Shown here piece by piece: positions 36,420 to 45,535 of a stretch of 64,000 nt of DNA (the first letter of the stretch is position 1; each line of letters begins with the position of its first letter). The translations under genes and the position numbers were made by a program. The stretch is taken from positions 2,388,501 through 2,452,500 of the forward strand of contig NZ_CP056030.1 in NCBI RefSeq assembly GCF_013374995.1, given 5' to 3'. The stretch comes from Pseudomonas eucalypticola (GTDB lineage Bacteria > Pseudomonadota > Gammaproteobacteria > Pseudomonadales > Pseudomonadaceae). The notes under the pieces were generated by a model. That model ran no database searches. It saw only the letters and a program-made list of their open reading frames with translations, and was not told the origin of the DNA.

Positions 36420-37313
36420 TTACCTGCTGGCGGCCATGCGCCCGGCATAGTCGCGGGCAAACTGCGCGGCGATTCGGCCCGAGCGCGAGCCACGCTGGGT
36501 GGCCCAGCGCAGGGCTTCTACATGGGCGTGCTCGAAGGTTTCTTCAGGCACGCCACAGTTGGCAAGCCATTCATCCACGGCGCTGAGGAATTCGTCCTGG
36601 GAAAAGGGGTAGAAGGAAATCCACAGGCCGAAACGCTCCGACAGCGAGATCTTTTCTTCCGTTTCTTCACCAGGGTTCAGGGCGCCATTTTCGCCGCGGG
36701 TCCAATTGAGATTGTCGCTGGCCCGTTCGGCCATCAGGTGGCGGCGGTTGGAGGTCGCGTAGATCAGCGTGTTGGCGGCCTGGCCAGCCACCGAGCCGTC
36801 GAGCACGGTCTTGAGGCTCTTGTAGCCGATGTCGCCTTCCTCGAACGACAGATCATCGCAGAACAGGATGAAGCGTTCCGGCCGGCCAGTGGTAAAATCG
36901 GGGATCTGCGGCAGGTCGCCGATGTGCGCCTTGTCCACTTCGATCAGGCGCAGGCCCTGGCTGTGAAAACGCTCCAGGCAAGCCTTGACCAGTGATGACT
37001 TGCCAGTGCCGCGGGCACCCGTCAGCAGTACGTTGTTGGCCGGGCGGCCTTCGACGAACTGACGGGTGTTCTGCTCGATCAGGCGCTTCTGCCGCTCGAT
37101 ATTCTGCAAGGCATCGAAGCTGATCAGGCTGGGGTGCCTGACGGCGGTCAGCACGGCTTGCGCTACCCCGCGCACCTGTCGGTAATGCCACTGGTACGCG
37201 ATGGCCTGGGTGTCGAAGACCTGCTCCTGAGGGGGCGGAAACGCGCGCTCCAGGCTATTGGCGATACGTTCGAGCTGAGTGAGCAGGGCGGTGTTGTCGA
37301 AGGGTGTGGACAT
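36420..37313 (-). CDS. DUF815-type AAA ATPase
   Basis: 297 aa. Walker A GARGTGKSSLVKACLE and Walker B FILFCDDLSFEEGD are clear, followed by the sensor segment TLIYATSNRRHLM and a C-terminal helical lid (GSRSGRIAAQFARDYAGRM). DUF815 proteins are cytoplasmic AAA+ ATPases of unknown task, often found as single genes. Length is normal for the family. Confidence 0.88.
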   Translation of the reverse strand: MSTPFDNTALLTQLERIANSLERAFPPPQEQVFDTQAIAYQWHYRQVRGVAQAVLTAVRHPSLISFDALQNIERQKRLIEQNTRQFVEGRPANNVLLTGARGTGKSSLVKACLERFHSQGLRLIEVDKAHIGDLPQIPDFTTGRPERFILFCDDLSFEEGDIGYKSLKTVLDGSVAGQAANTLIYATSNRRHLMAERASDNLNWTRGENGALNPGEETEEKISLSERFGLWISFYPFSQDEFLSAVDEWLANCGVPEETFEHAHVEALRWATQRGSRSGRIAAQFARDYAGRMAASR

Positions 37314-37486
37314 GGTTCAATCACAAGGCTGGGAAGACTGGGCAGCAGCTTAGGGGGCGGACAACTGGTTCGTCTAACGATAAACGGGCGCCTGCATGCG
37401 TAAAACGGACATTGTCGACCGCCGCGCCCCCTGATGATGCCCGGAGTGTCATTCCGGGCGGTGCGGAAGCCGCCCACGACGGAGGA

Positions 37487-38065
37487 TCATGCCAGGCTCT
37501 CCCGCGCCGCCTGCAGAATCTCGTCCGACAGGGGGTCACCTTCGGTAGCTCGTGCAAGGGTAATGGCCCCCACCATCAGCGCGAACTCCACCAGCGCCGT
37601 GTGCCGCCGCGCTTCAGGCTGCGGCTGGTCCATGACCGCTTCGTAATCGTCGATCAGTGCGTGCACGCCCTGGGTATATACGCGCCGCAGGTGGCTGTCC
37701 TCGGCCTCGTGGCACACGTCGCCCGCCAGGCCTACGGCAGGGCAGCCCTCCCCTGGAAGATCGCGGTTGGTGTCGGCCAGGTAGTGGTCTATCAACACGC
37801 GCCGGGCGCCCTGGCGATCGCGGGTGGGCGCCGTGCGCTCGGCCCAGCGTTGCACTGACTGGTCGAAGGCTTGCTGACAGGCCTGGGCGGCCAGGGCTTC
37901 CTTGGACTCGAAATGCCCGTAGAAACCGCCGTGGGTCAGGCCCGCGGCCTTCATGACCTCAGCCACGCTCAGGCCTTTGAGGCCGCGTTCACGGAATAGC
38001 CGTGTGGCCACTTGAAGAATGATTTCACGGTTGCGTTCTGTCTGTTGGCGGGATACGCGCGGCAT
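37487..38065 (-). CDS. TetR/AcrR-family regulator
   Basis: 192 aa. The N-terminal helix-turn-helix reads GLSVAEVMKAAGLTHGGFYG HF-type (LTHGGFYGHFESKEAL), typical of the TetR fold subgroup with a GGFYxHF motif. The C-terminal ligand domain includes PGEGCPAVGLAGDV, characteristic of the AcuR/YxaF-like group responding to small organic compounds. It lies 50 bp behind the PanE-like gene on the same strand and may be co-transcribed with it. Confidence 0.88.
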   Translation of the reverse strand: MPRVSRQQTERNREIILQVATRLFRERGLKGLSVAEVMKAAGLTHGGFYGHFESKEALAAQACQQAFDQSVQRWAERTAPTRDRQGARRVLIDHYLADTNRDLPGEGCPAVGLAGDVCHEAEDSHLRRVYTQGVHALIDDYEAVMDQPQPEARRHTALVEFALMVGAITLARATEGDPLSDEILQAARESLA

Positions 38066-38115
38066 GATGATCTCGGTGTCGCTTGGGGCAAGGGTTTTGG
38101 GGGGTAACGCAGGGC

Positions 38116-39054
38116 TCAGGGCTGTTCGCGGCGGCGCCGTGCGGCATAGGCCAGCAGATGTGTGTAGGCCAGGCGCAGCACGGAGCGGTCCGGGGTTTCC
38201 ACGTCTTCGGGCAGGCGCCGGTCCAGCAGGTCGCCCAAGACATGGTCGGCCTCGGTGGCGTCACCGCGCTCCACGTCGCGCAGCATCGACGCAGTCAGGG
38301 CCGAACCCGGCTGGGTCAGCACCTGCAGGAAGGCTTCACGCGCCGGCTCGCGAGGTGGGTACCCGGCGCCGCGGGCAATGGCTGAGCATTCCTCGAACAG
38401 GTCGCAGATCAAGTCCACCCCGCCTGCCGCCACCACGTCGCCAACGCTGGCGCGCATCAGGCAGGTGATGCCCCCCGCCGTGGCGATGAACGTCCATTTT
38501 TCCCACATCTCCTGGATGATGTCGGGGCTGAGCAGGGCAGTGAAGCCGGCACCGGCCAACGTCTGCGCTACCGTCTGGGCCTGAGCGCTGTCCTGCCCGG
38601 CGCGAACCCCGAAACTGAGGTCATCGCGCTCGTTGAAATGCACAATGGTGCCATCGTCCAGTTTGTCCAGCGACACGAAGCATTTGCCGCCCAGCACGTG
38701 GGCGGCGCCGAAGCGCTGGTCCAGTGCTTCCAGATGGCGCAGGCCGTTGAGCAGGGGAAGGATCAGGGTACCCGGGCCCACCGCGGTGGCCAGGTCGTCC
38801 ATCACGCTGGGCAAATGCCCGGCCTTGCAACTGACCAGCACCAGGTCATAAGGCCGCTGGATACCGTCCGCCCGCACCCAGGGCACGGTGGTGAGGGTGA
38901 TATCCCCCAGCGGGCTGCGCACTTGCAGCCCGCGCTCGTCCAGTTGCTGGCCGCGGGCCTGCCGGACCAGGAAGGTCACGTCGCGGCCGGCCGCCAGCAG
39001 GCGCCCGCCAAAATATCCGCCCACGGCACCGGCCCCTACGACCAGAATTCGCAT
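38116..39054 (-). CDS. 2-dehydropantoate 2-reductase family protein
   Basis: 312 aa, GGAG upstream of the ATG. NADP-binding GxGxxG at the N terminus (MRILVVGAGAVGGYFGGRLL) and the C-terminal ApbA/PanE domain with KWTFIATAGGITCLMRASVG and the conserved Lys in the WEKW helix. The family reduces ketopantoate for pantothenate synthesis, but many paralogues act on other 2-keto compounds. The linked TetR gene suggests an inducible, non-housekeeping role. Confidence 0.8.
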   Translation of the reverse strand: MRILVVGAGAVGGYFGGRLLAAGRDVTFLVRQARGQQLDERGLQVRSPLGDITLTTVPWVRADGIQRPYDLVLVSCKAGHLPSVMDDLATAVGPGTLILPLLNGLRHLEALDQRFGAAHVLGGKCFVSLDKLDDGTIVHFNERDDLSFGVRAGQDSAQAQTVAQTLAGAGFTALLSPDIIQEMWEKWTFIATAGGITCLMRASVGDVVAAGGVDLICDLFEECSAIARGAGYPPREPAREAFLQVLTQPGSALTASMLRDVERGDATEADHVLGDLLDRRLPEDVETPDRSVLRLAYTHLLAYAARRRREQP

Positions 39055-39175
39055 GCTCTTTCACTCCTTGAAAAATGGAAGGCTGAGGTCAACTGATAAC
39101 CCCACGAAATATAGGCCGATCACCGCTTCAAGAATAGAGTGTGATCGACCTTTATTTTCAGCGTGGCGTCGGTTT

Positions 39176-39400
39176 TCAAGCCGGCCGCCAACTGACGCCC
39201 TCGATGCCGAATTTCTCCGCCATTGGCTTGCTGGTTTTCTTCACTCGCTCTCGGCCGAATCGCCCGATTCTTCCAACGCCCGCGTCGCAACTTGCCCAAT
39301 GCCAGGCTTCGCCGTTGTCCATGTTTTCGGCGCGGATGATGAACGATTTGGGTTGGCCGTGAAGGGTGTAGTCAATGACGTAAAGCTTTGCGTTGTTCAT
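39176..39400 (-). CDS. Small DUF6555-like protein
   Basis: 74 aa from the ATG at 39400, with GGGAGG upstream. Reads MNNAKLYVIDYTLHGQPKSF, then RAENMDNGEAWHWASCDAG and ends EGVSWRPA. I recall near-identical small proteins in Pseudomonas under DUF6555. Compact alpha/beta protein, no signal peptide, function unknown. A longer ORF in the same frame continues upstream, but the conserved start is here. Confidence 0.7.
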   Translation of the reverse strand: MNNAKLYVIDYTLHGQPKSFIIRAENMDNGEAWHWASCDAGVGRIGRFGRERVKKTSKPMAEKFGIEGVSWRPA

Positions 39401-39480
39401 ATTGCCGAATTTCCTCCCTGTGACCCTGTAAGTGATTCTGGCCCAGTGAAAAAATTCAGTCGGATTGTCTGACAGGTCAG

Positions 39481-40044
39481 CTACTCGCCGCTGACCGTCC
39501 AGTGAATGGCATCTTTGGGGAATACCACTTGTTCCAGACGGTGGGCGATGCCACAGGCCAGGGAGTCGTCGGCGGCAATGACTTTCTCTTCGGCCGACAG
39601 GCATTTGAAGATATCCAGCTTCTGTTCCGCGTCCTCGGTTTCCTTCTTGAAAATGGTGACATAGCGTTCGAGGTCGTTGTTCAGGCTGGACAGGTATTCG
39701 CGCAGACGCGAGTGATCCACGGAGTTCTGGCTGAAGTACCAATTCATGGGATGAATGAGAAAACGCGACTGCGGCGCGGCGATACGTTCGCTGCCGGCCA
39801 GGTAGACGATGATGCCCATGGACTCGATGTTGCCGGAGTTGATGGTGCGCACCGGAATGCCGAGGGATTTGAGAAACGTGTAAATCGTGAAGCCGAAGTT
39901 GGTACTGCCGCCCGATGACGACATGTTCAACCACAGGGAATCGGCGCCGGCCTTCAACGCTTCAAGGCAGCGGTCACGCAGGCGTTCGTGGGTGCTCTGG
40001 TCGATCTGGCAATGGAAGTGGACAATGTGTTGGCTCACCTTCAT
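39481..40044 (-). CDS. ClpP-like serine protease (orphan)
   Basis: 187 aa. ClpP/crotonase fold with all three catalytic positions recognisable: Ser in NSGNIESMGIIVYLAG (ClpP: AASMG), His in SRFLIHPMNW (ClpP: MIHQP) and Asp in AADDSLACGIAHR. SSGGSTNFGFTIYTFLKSL corresponds to the SPGG oxyanion loop with Ser-Gly-Gly. No ClpX or ClpA gene is nearby. It differs clearly from housekeeping ClpP and probably acts alone or with a general chaperone. Function unknown. Confidence 0.82.
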   Translation of the reverse strand: MKVSQHIVHFHCQIDQSTHERLRDRCLEALKAGADSLWLNMSSSGGSTNFGFTIYTFLKSLGIPVRTINSGNIESMGIIVYLAGSERIAAPQSRFLIHPMNWYFSQNSVDHSRLREYLSSLNNDLERYVTIFKKETEDAEQKLDIFKCLSAEEKVIAADDSLACGIAHRLEQVVFPKDAIHWTVSGE

Positions 40045-40098
40045 GTCCTTGTGCGAAGTGGGCAGGCCGGGGGCAACGCCCCGGCCCTGACTCAGCGA

Positions 40099-40290
40099 TT
40101 AGCTGCGGCCGCCACCGTGGCTGCCTTGACCGCCTTTTTTACTGCTGTCGGAGGTTGCTTTGCTCCGGTCGTTTGGCATTTTGCCTGCAGTCGAGCCGGA
40201 GGAGGCCTGTCCGCCTTTCTTGCCAGCTTCGGAGGCCTTTTCACGATCATTGGAGAAGTTTCCTGGGTTCGACTTGCCTGTGTTAGCCAT
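40099..40290 (-). CDS. KGG-repeat general stress protein
   Basis: 63 aa, AGGAAGAG upstream. Reads FSNDREKASEAGKKGGQASS then MPNDRSKATSDSSKKGGQGS: two copies of the KGG motif ((N/S)DRxKAxxxxxKGG) of the Con-10/GsiB-like hydrophilic stress proteins. Intrinsically disordered, induced by starvation or desiccation in relatives. Confidence 0.88.
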   Translation of the reverse strand: MANTGKSNPGNFSNDREKASEAGKKGGQASSGSTAGKMPNDRSKATSDSSKKGGQGSHGGGRS

Positions 40291-40542
40291 GATTCTCTTC
40301 CTCTGTTTTATCGGATGTGCAACGTCATTGACGTGGCATTAACTGTGAAAGGGAAATGGCGGGAAAGTTTATTGATTATAGGAGGCCGAGACGGGCGGTC
40401 TTAGTGTTTTTGGCTTGAACATTTAGCGCTAAAACAACCGTTGCCTTGCCTTCGGTGTAATCCGGACCTGGCCGGGGACGAACGCTGTGGGCATCAGGCA
40501 CACCGCATGCGCCGCCGACGCGGCCAGGTCAGCTGCTACGCT

Positions 40543-42684
40543 TCAGCACAGGCAGAACAATGCCACCTGCGGCGCGGCGCTGAGCCATTGGTGACAGATG
40601 CGCCAGCCGCCCAAGGCCGCCATTTCAGTGAACGATTCAACCGTGAACTTGTGCGAATTCTCGGTGTGCAGGCGTTCGCCTTCGGCGAAGTGAAACGCTT
40701 GGCCGGCCACTTGTACCACCTGTTCGCGCTGGCTCACCAGGTGCATTTCCATGCGCTGCAGCTCGGCATTCCACTGTGCCAGGTGGCGGAAGCCCTCCAA
40801 GTCGAAGTCACCGTCCAGCTCGCGGTTCATGCGCTTGAGCAGGTTGAGGTTGAACGCTGCCGTCACACCGCCGGCATCGTCGTAGGCGGCCTCCAGCAAC
40901 GCGGGCGCCTTGACCATGTCGACACCGACGATGAAGTAGGCGTTACGTCCCAGCAGCGTGTGCGCTGACCGCAGGAACTGCACGGCCTGGGGGCGGGTGA
41001 AGTTGCCGATGGTCGACCCGGGGAAGAAGCCCACCCGCGGCTTGCCGTGGGCCGCTTCGGGCAAGCGCAGGGCGCGGGTGAAGTCGTCCACCTGGGGCGC
41101 TATTTCAAGGCTCGGGTAATGCGCGTGCAACCGGCTGGCCGCGCTGTCCAGGGCGTCCTGGCAGATATCGATGGGCACGTAGACGCTGATTTGCGGCGCC
41201 GCATCCAGCACCAGGCGCGTCTTGTCGCTGGCACCGCTGCCAAACTCGACCAGCGCGGCGCCGTCGGGAATCACGGCGCCGATTTCGGCCGCTACGTCCG
41301 TCAGCAGCCGGGTCTCGGCGCGGGTCGGGTAGTACTCAGGTGTGGTGCAAATGGCTTCGAACAGCTGCGAGCCGGCGGCGTCGTAGAAATACTTGGGCGA
41401 CAGCGATTTGTGCGGCGCGGACAGCCCCGCGACCACGTCCCTGGCGAACTCGCTGCTGTAGGCGCCGTGCTGGCAGATGTCCCGCGCCAGGCGCAGGCCG
41501 GAGAACATCCAGCGCAGGCCCGGGGTAAAGAAGTTGCGGTAGCTGGGCCGGCAATGGTCGGGCGAACTGATGCTGGCGCCGCCGCGCAGCACCATCTGGT
41601 TGACCATGAACTTGCCGTTGTACTCGCCCACCGCCGAGGGCGCCGGGTGGAAGCCGGGGTAGGGGCTGTAGGCACTCTGGGTCCACTGCCAGGCGACGTC
41701 GTCCACCTGTTCGAGCAGACCACTGGTGGCGGCCAGTTCCCACTCCGCTTCAGTGGGCAGCCGCGCCTGTGCCCAGGTGGCGAAGGCGCAGGCCTCGTAG
41801 TAGCTGACGTGGGTAACAGGCGCATCAACCTGCACCGGTACCAGGCCCGCCAGGCTCATGACCTGCCATTGTTCACCGTCCTGCTGCCAATACAATGGCG
41901 CCTGCCAACCCTGTTCGCGCACCATCGCCCAGCCATCGGACAGCCACAACCCGGCCGTGGTGTAACCGCCAGCAGCCATGAACTGCAGCCACTGGCCATT
42001 GGTTACCAGACGGTCGCTGATCTCGAATGGCGCCAGGTACACCTTGTGCCGTGGGCCTTCGTTGTCGAAGGCAAAGCCATCGCCGTCATGGCCGATGTCC
42101 ACCAGGCCGCCGTTCAATGCCTTGAAACGGCCTTCGCGACCGGGCGCGTCGGCGGGCCACGCAGGGTCATAGGCGGGCTTGAGGGCCGAGAGGCTGAACA
42201 GGTGCAGAATGTCCATCAACAGCAATTCCTGGTGCTGTTGTTCATGGGCCAGCCCCAGCTCGATCAGTGCCTGGGTCGCAGGGTCGAGGTCCTGGACCAG
42301 CAGGCTACCCATGTGCAGGTCCACGTATTGCCGGTAGGCCATCACCTGTTCCAACGCCGGCCGGGTCATCAACCCGCGCTGTGGCCTGGGTTGGCGGGGC
42401 CCCACGGCCTCGTAGTAGGAGTTGAACAGGTAGGTGAAGCTCGGATCGAATGGGCGGTAGTCGGCGAGGTGGGGCACCAGCAGAAAGGTTTCGAAGAACC
42501 AGGTGATGTGGGCCAGGTGCCACTTGGTCGGGCTCGCGTCTGGCATCGACTGCACCACCATGTCCTCGGGGCTCAGCGGGCTGGCCAGGCGTTCACTGTA
42601 GCGGCGTACCTGACGGTAGCGTTGCAAGCGTTCGTCGGCGAGGGTAGGGAGGGTGTCGAGGGCATGGCGTGGCATCAGGTTCAT
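40543..42684 (-). CDS. egtBD: EgtB-EgtD fusion for ergothioneine biosynthesis
   Basis: 713 aa from the ATG at 42684, with GGAG about 10 bp upstream (the ORF could extend two codons to a TTG). Residues ~1-410 are EgtB: a DinB-like domain with iron ligands in KWHLAHITWFFE and LAHEQQHQELL (H59, H147, H151), then an FGE-sulfatase domain (RLPTEAEWELAA, QMVLRGGASISSPDHCRPSY). Residues ~415-713 are EgtD, the histidine N-alpha-trimethyltransferase (SPKYFYDAAGSQLFEAICTT, LVEFGSGASDKT, GFFPGSTIGNF, ENSHKFT). Together they trimethylate histidine and add sulfur from cysteine or gamma-Glu-Cys. The C-terminal EgtD domain rules out the ovothiol enzyme OvoA. Confidence 0.93.
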   Translation of the reverse strand: MNLMPRHALDTLPTLADERLQRYRQVRRYSERLASPLSPEDMVVQSMPDASPTKWHLAHITWFFETFLLVPHLADYRPFDPSFTYLFNSYYEAVGPRQPRPQRGLMTRPALEQVMAYRQYVDLHMGSLLVQDLDPATQALIELGLAHEQQHQELLLMDILHLFSLSALKPAYDPAWPADAPGREGRFKALNGGLVDIGHDGDGFAFDNEGPRHKVYLAPFEISDRLVTNGQWLQFMAAGGYTTAGLWLSDGWAMVREQGWQAPLYWQQDGEQWQVMSLAGLVPVQVDAPVTHVSYYEACAFATWAQARLPTEAEWELAATSGLLEQVDDVAWQWTQSAYSPYPGFHPAPSAVGEYNGKFMVNQMVLRGGASISSPDHCRPSYRNFFTPGLRWMFSGLRLARDICQHGAYSSEFARDVVAGLSAPHKSLSPKYFYDAAGSQLFEAICTTPEYYPTRAETRLLTDVAAEIGAVIPDGAALVEFGSGASDKTRLVLDAAPQISVYVPIDICQDALDSAASRLHAHYPSLEIAPQVDDFTRALRLPEAAHGKPRVGFFPGSTIGNFTRPQAVQFLRSAHTLLGRNAYFIVGVDMVKAPALLEAAYDDAGGVTAAFNLNLLKRMNRELDGDFDLEGFRHLAQWNAELQRMEMHLVSQREQVVQVAGQAFHFAEGERLHTENSHKFTVESFTEMAALGGWRICHQWLSAAPQVALFCLC

Positions 42685-42741
42685 CAGCAATGGCTCCGCG
42701 GCTGCGTCGTTAGGCGACGTGAGTTGGCGAGATGTCCGGGC

Positions 42742-43164
42742 TCACAGGCCCAGTACATCGAGAGTCTTGGCGTCGGGCTGGCCATCGAAAAAATCGGCCA
42801 GTACCTGGTTGAACGGGCCGGGGTCGTCGGCGGCGTTGGCGAACAGGGTCATGCACGAGCGTAGTTTGAGGTCGTCAGGTGAGCCAAAGATCTCGCCGAC
42901 CGGTCGTCCCTTGAGCGCACTTACCACCGCCGTGGCTTGCAGCAACCGCGGCCCGAGCACCGGGTGTTGCAGGTACGCCACGGCTTCGCCGGCTCCGCTG
43001 ATCGCATACTGGCGCGCCGTATCACTAAGCCCAAGGCCAGCGATCTGGGGAAAAACGAACCACATCCAGTGGGTGCGTTTCTGGCCTTGGTTCAGTTCAT
43101 GCAGCGCCTGCTCGAACACAGGGCGTTGCGCTTCGACGAAACGCTGGAGGTTGTAGGTGTCCAT
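42742..43164 (-). CDS. DUF1810 family protein
   Basis: 140 aa from the ATG at 43164. Signatures NLQRFVEAQRPVFEQALHEL, THWMWFVFPQIAGLGLSDTA and HPVLGPRLL match the DUF1810/NrS-1-like calpastatin family of single-domain cytoplasmic proteins of unknown function. It lies just upstream of egtBD on the same strand (57 bp); co-transcription is possible. Confidence 0.87.
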   Translation of the reverse strand: MDTYNLQRFVEAQRPVFEQALHELNQGQKRTHWMWFVFPQIAGLGLSDTARQYAISGAGEAVAYLQHPVLGPRLLQATAVVSALKGRPVGEIFGSPDDLKLRSCMTLFANAADDPGPFNQVLADFFDGQPDAKTLDVLGL

Positions 43165-43250
43165 GATCTTCACCGAGAGGGCGGTGTTCAGATGACCGTC
43201 CGCGGCGCGGTGAGTTCGTTTGGCGAGATGAGGGGGCGCGTGGCCGCTTG

Positions 43251-43889
43251 CTACAGGGGAAGGGATGAATTGCTGACGATCGGCCGCTCATGCACCAGCG
43301 CCAGGGTTGCATCCAGCAACTTGACCATCTCGTCTATATCCCGGCGCATCTCGCTGCACACCTGCGGGTTGTCGCACAGCTCCAGGCGCAGCTTGAGCCG
43401 GGACAATGGCGTGCGCAGGTCATGGGACACCGCGCCCAGCACATGACCGCGCTGGCGGAGCTGTTCGCGAATGCGCCATTGCATGCGGTTGAAGGTATGC
43501 GCCGCTTGCCGAGCTTCCAGCAGGCCATTCGCCTGCACGGTCAGCGGCGGGCTGTCGAGGTCTTCGCTCAGGCGCTCGGCCGCGGCACTGAACCGGCGGA
43601 TGGGCCGGGACAAGAGTTTGGCCCCGTACCAGGCCGCGGCCACCAGCGCCGCCATCTGGCATAGCAAAGGCACCATGGGGAAGTCCAGCAACGATGCCGC
43701 GGGCGGCGGCTCACCGGTTTCCAGCAACTGCACCTGCTCGGTGTGGAAGCGTGCGTCTTCCTGAGCCTTGCCGTACGCCTGGAACCACATGAACGCCAGG
43801 CCGTGGGCAAACACGATGGCGATCACGGAAATGCCGAACAGGCGAGCAAACAGGGAGTTGGCGAAACGCGGCAGGCGAAGGCTGGGCAT
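43251..43889 (-). pseudogene. Histidine kinase truncated before the ATPase domain
   Basis: 212 aa. Two membrane helices (LFGISVIAIVFAHGLAFMW and FPMVPLLCQMAALVAAAWYG) flank a very short periplasmic loop. A HAMP region (SRPIRRFSAAAERLSEDLDS) and HisKA with the phospho-His box (LGAVSHDLRTPLSRLKLRLE) follow. The protein then ends after ~45 residues (HERPIVSNSSLPL). No HATPase_c domain is present in any frame before the next gene, 86 bp on. It cannot autophosphorylate in the usual way, and there is no adjacent response regulator. Decayed, or a dominant or accessory fragment. Confidence 0.75.
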
Positions 43890-43972
43890 GCGGAGGGCTC
43901 TTGGGCCGGGTCGATCCGAGTACAGAGCATCGCCTTGCCTTGTATCCCGTTGATTTCATGACTGTATCAGCG

Positions 43973-44815
43973 CTATGCATGAAGGCTCGTCGACGCCGAT
44001 GGGCCGCCAAACCAGTACTGCGCAGTGACACCACCGTCCATCAGGAAGTCGCTGCCGGTGATGAACGTGCCCTCGGGCCCCATCAACAGGGCGGCCAGCG
44101 CACCCACTTCATCGGGGGTGCCGCCACGCTTGGCCGCGCAGCTGTCGATCATGCGGCGATAGCCTTCCCCCCGGGGGCCGGCCAGTTCCTCCCGGGCCAG
44201 TGGCGTGAAAATGATGCCTGGGCTGATGGCATTGACCCGCGCACCGCGCTTGCCCCAGCGCACGGCCTCGGCCATCACCCGCAGCGCGTTGGCGCGCTTG
44301 GAGAGCTGATAAGCGTTGAGCGGATCGACCACCACGTCCGGTTGTAGCATGGGCAGCGCCAGCAGTTGTTCCGTCGCGGTCAGCGCCAGGCAATGGTCCT
44401 GTTCGGCGGTCAGGGCCGGCAGGCGGTGGCCGGACTGTGAGGCAATGACCACGGCCGAGCCGCCAGGCGCGATGACGTCACCGAACAGCTCCAGCACCAG
44501 CGCGGTGCCGTAGAGATCCACGCGCAGAATGGTCGCCGGTGGTGCTTGTGAGGGTGAAACCCCGGCGGCATGGATAACCCCACTGATCGGCCCAAGGGCT
44601 TGGGCGGTAGCGACCAGCGCCGCCACCGACTCACGCGACGTGACATCGACGACGGCGGTGCTGGCCTCGAACCCTGCGTCCAGCAGTACCCGGGCTGCGG
44701 CGTCAGCGTTCTGCTGCTTGAGGTCGGCCAGCAGCACTTGCTTGCCGGCGCTGACGCGGCGGGCGATGGCCTGGCCGATGGCGCCTGCGCCAATGACCAC
44801 CGTGACATTTTTCAT
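43973..44815 (-). CDS. SDR-family oxidoreductase
   Basis: 280 aa. Rossmann start VTVVIGAGAIGQAIARRV carries GxGxxGxA rather than the usual TGxxxGxG. The YxxxK active site is in AYQLSKRANALRV, the Ser region is VVIASQSGHRLPAL, and FITGSDFLMDGGV ends the fold. The cofactor should be NAD(P). It follows the cupin gene on the same strand (27 bp) and forms the left arm of the LysR-centred cluster. Confidence 0.85.
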   Translation of the reverse strand: MKNVTVVIGAGAIGQAIARRVSAGKQVLLADLKQQNADAAARVLLDAGFEASTAVVDVTSRESVAALVATAQALGPISGVIHAAGVSPSQAPPATILRVDLYGTALVLELFGDVIAPGGSAVVIASQSGHRLPALTAEQDHCLALTATEQLLALPMLQPDVVVDPLNAYQLSKRANALRVMAEAVRWGKRGARVNAISPGIIFTPLAREELAGPRGEGYRRMIDSCAAKRGGTPDEVGALAALLMGPEGTFITGSDFLMDGGVTAQYWFGGPSASTSLHA

Positions 44816-44842
44816 GGGCGTGGTTCCTCTGCTTTTGGCGTT

Positions 44843-45271
44843 TTACTCGGTGACCAGCACGCCACCGTGGTACTGCTCGTCAGTGACCGGCTCAAGCCAC
44901 TCGACATTCTGGCCGTCGAGCATTTCAGTCACGGCCACGTGGGACATGGCCGTGGTGGCCGCCGCACCGTGCCAGTGGCGTTTGCCACAGGCGCAGGCCA
45001 CGACGTCGCCGGCACGAATCTCGGTACGCGGCCCACCTTCACATTGGGTCCAACCCACACCGCTCAGCACGATCAGAGTCTGGCCCAGTGGGTGGGTGTG
45101 CCAGAAGGTGCGCGCCCCTGGCTCGAAGGTCACGATGGCGCCGCCGACGCGGGCAGGCGCTTCGGCCTGGAAGCGGCTATCGATGCGTACGGCACCGGTA
45201 AACCAGGTGTCTGGACCCTTGATGGAAGCCTGAGTGCCGTTGCGAACGATGGTCTGATTGGGAGTGGGCAT
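44843..45271 (-). CDS. Cytoplasmic cupin-domain protein
   Basis: 142 aa. Single cupin with metal ligands in [19 protein letters not shown] (two His plus later Glu/His) and [11 protein letters not shown]. No signal peptide. Resembles small cupins linked to carboxymuconolactone-decarboxylase-like proteins, including the family of bacterial mandelonitrile-lyase-like cupins. Paralogous to the exported cupin at 53.1 kb (shared [10 protein letters not shown] and [10 protein letters not shown]). First gene of the leftward operon; the dyad at 45362-45386 lies about 90 bp upstream. Confidence 0.87.
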   Translation of the reverse strand: MPTPNQTIVRNGTQASIKGPDTWFTGAVRIDSRFQAEAPARVGGAIVTFEPGARTFWHTHPLGQTLIVLSGVGWTQCEGGPRTEIRAGDVVACACGKRHWHGAAATTAMSHVAVTEMLDGQNVEWLEPVTDEQYHGGVLVTE

Positions 45272-45361
45272 GGGAAGGTCCTGGTCGATGAAAATGAACG
45301 CGTAGGCGCTTGGTGGCCTATCTTAGGGTGTTCGAACTCATCGATTAATATAGGTAAAGTG

Positions 45362-45430
45362 AATGAGCTTATGAGGGTGGCTCATTAATGATAACGGGGA
45401 CCAGGGGCTATCATTGATGAGTGCTGCTCA
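45362..45430. promoter_or_regulatory. Candidate LysR operators between the cupin and LysR genes
   Basis: AATGAGC (45362-45368) and GCTCATT (45380-45386) are perfect arms 11 bp apart, a T-N11-A-like geometry. A second site TTGATGAGTGCTGCTCA at 45414-45430 contains TGAG-N5-CTCA. The same TGATGAGC core recurs before the other units of this cluster. Confidence 0.55.
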
Positions 45431-45535
45431 GCGCTTCGATTAGCCCTGCTCAGCAATAGTCCAAGGCCATGCTCGGTACAATGGCAGGTGATGCTTTAGG
45501 CGATGCTTGCAGTCGCCCCTAGCCTGGAGACGTTC

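Noticed and set aside
36026..36493. Minus-strand ORF over the intergenic element
   Set aside because: It overlaps the ends of two well-supported genes and its product is explained by the repeat sequence.
40543..42684. OvoA (ovothiol synthase)
   Set aside because: OvoA also joins a DinB/FGE part to a methyltransferase, but the C-terminal domain here has the EgtD signatures, not the OvoA-type methyltransferase.
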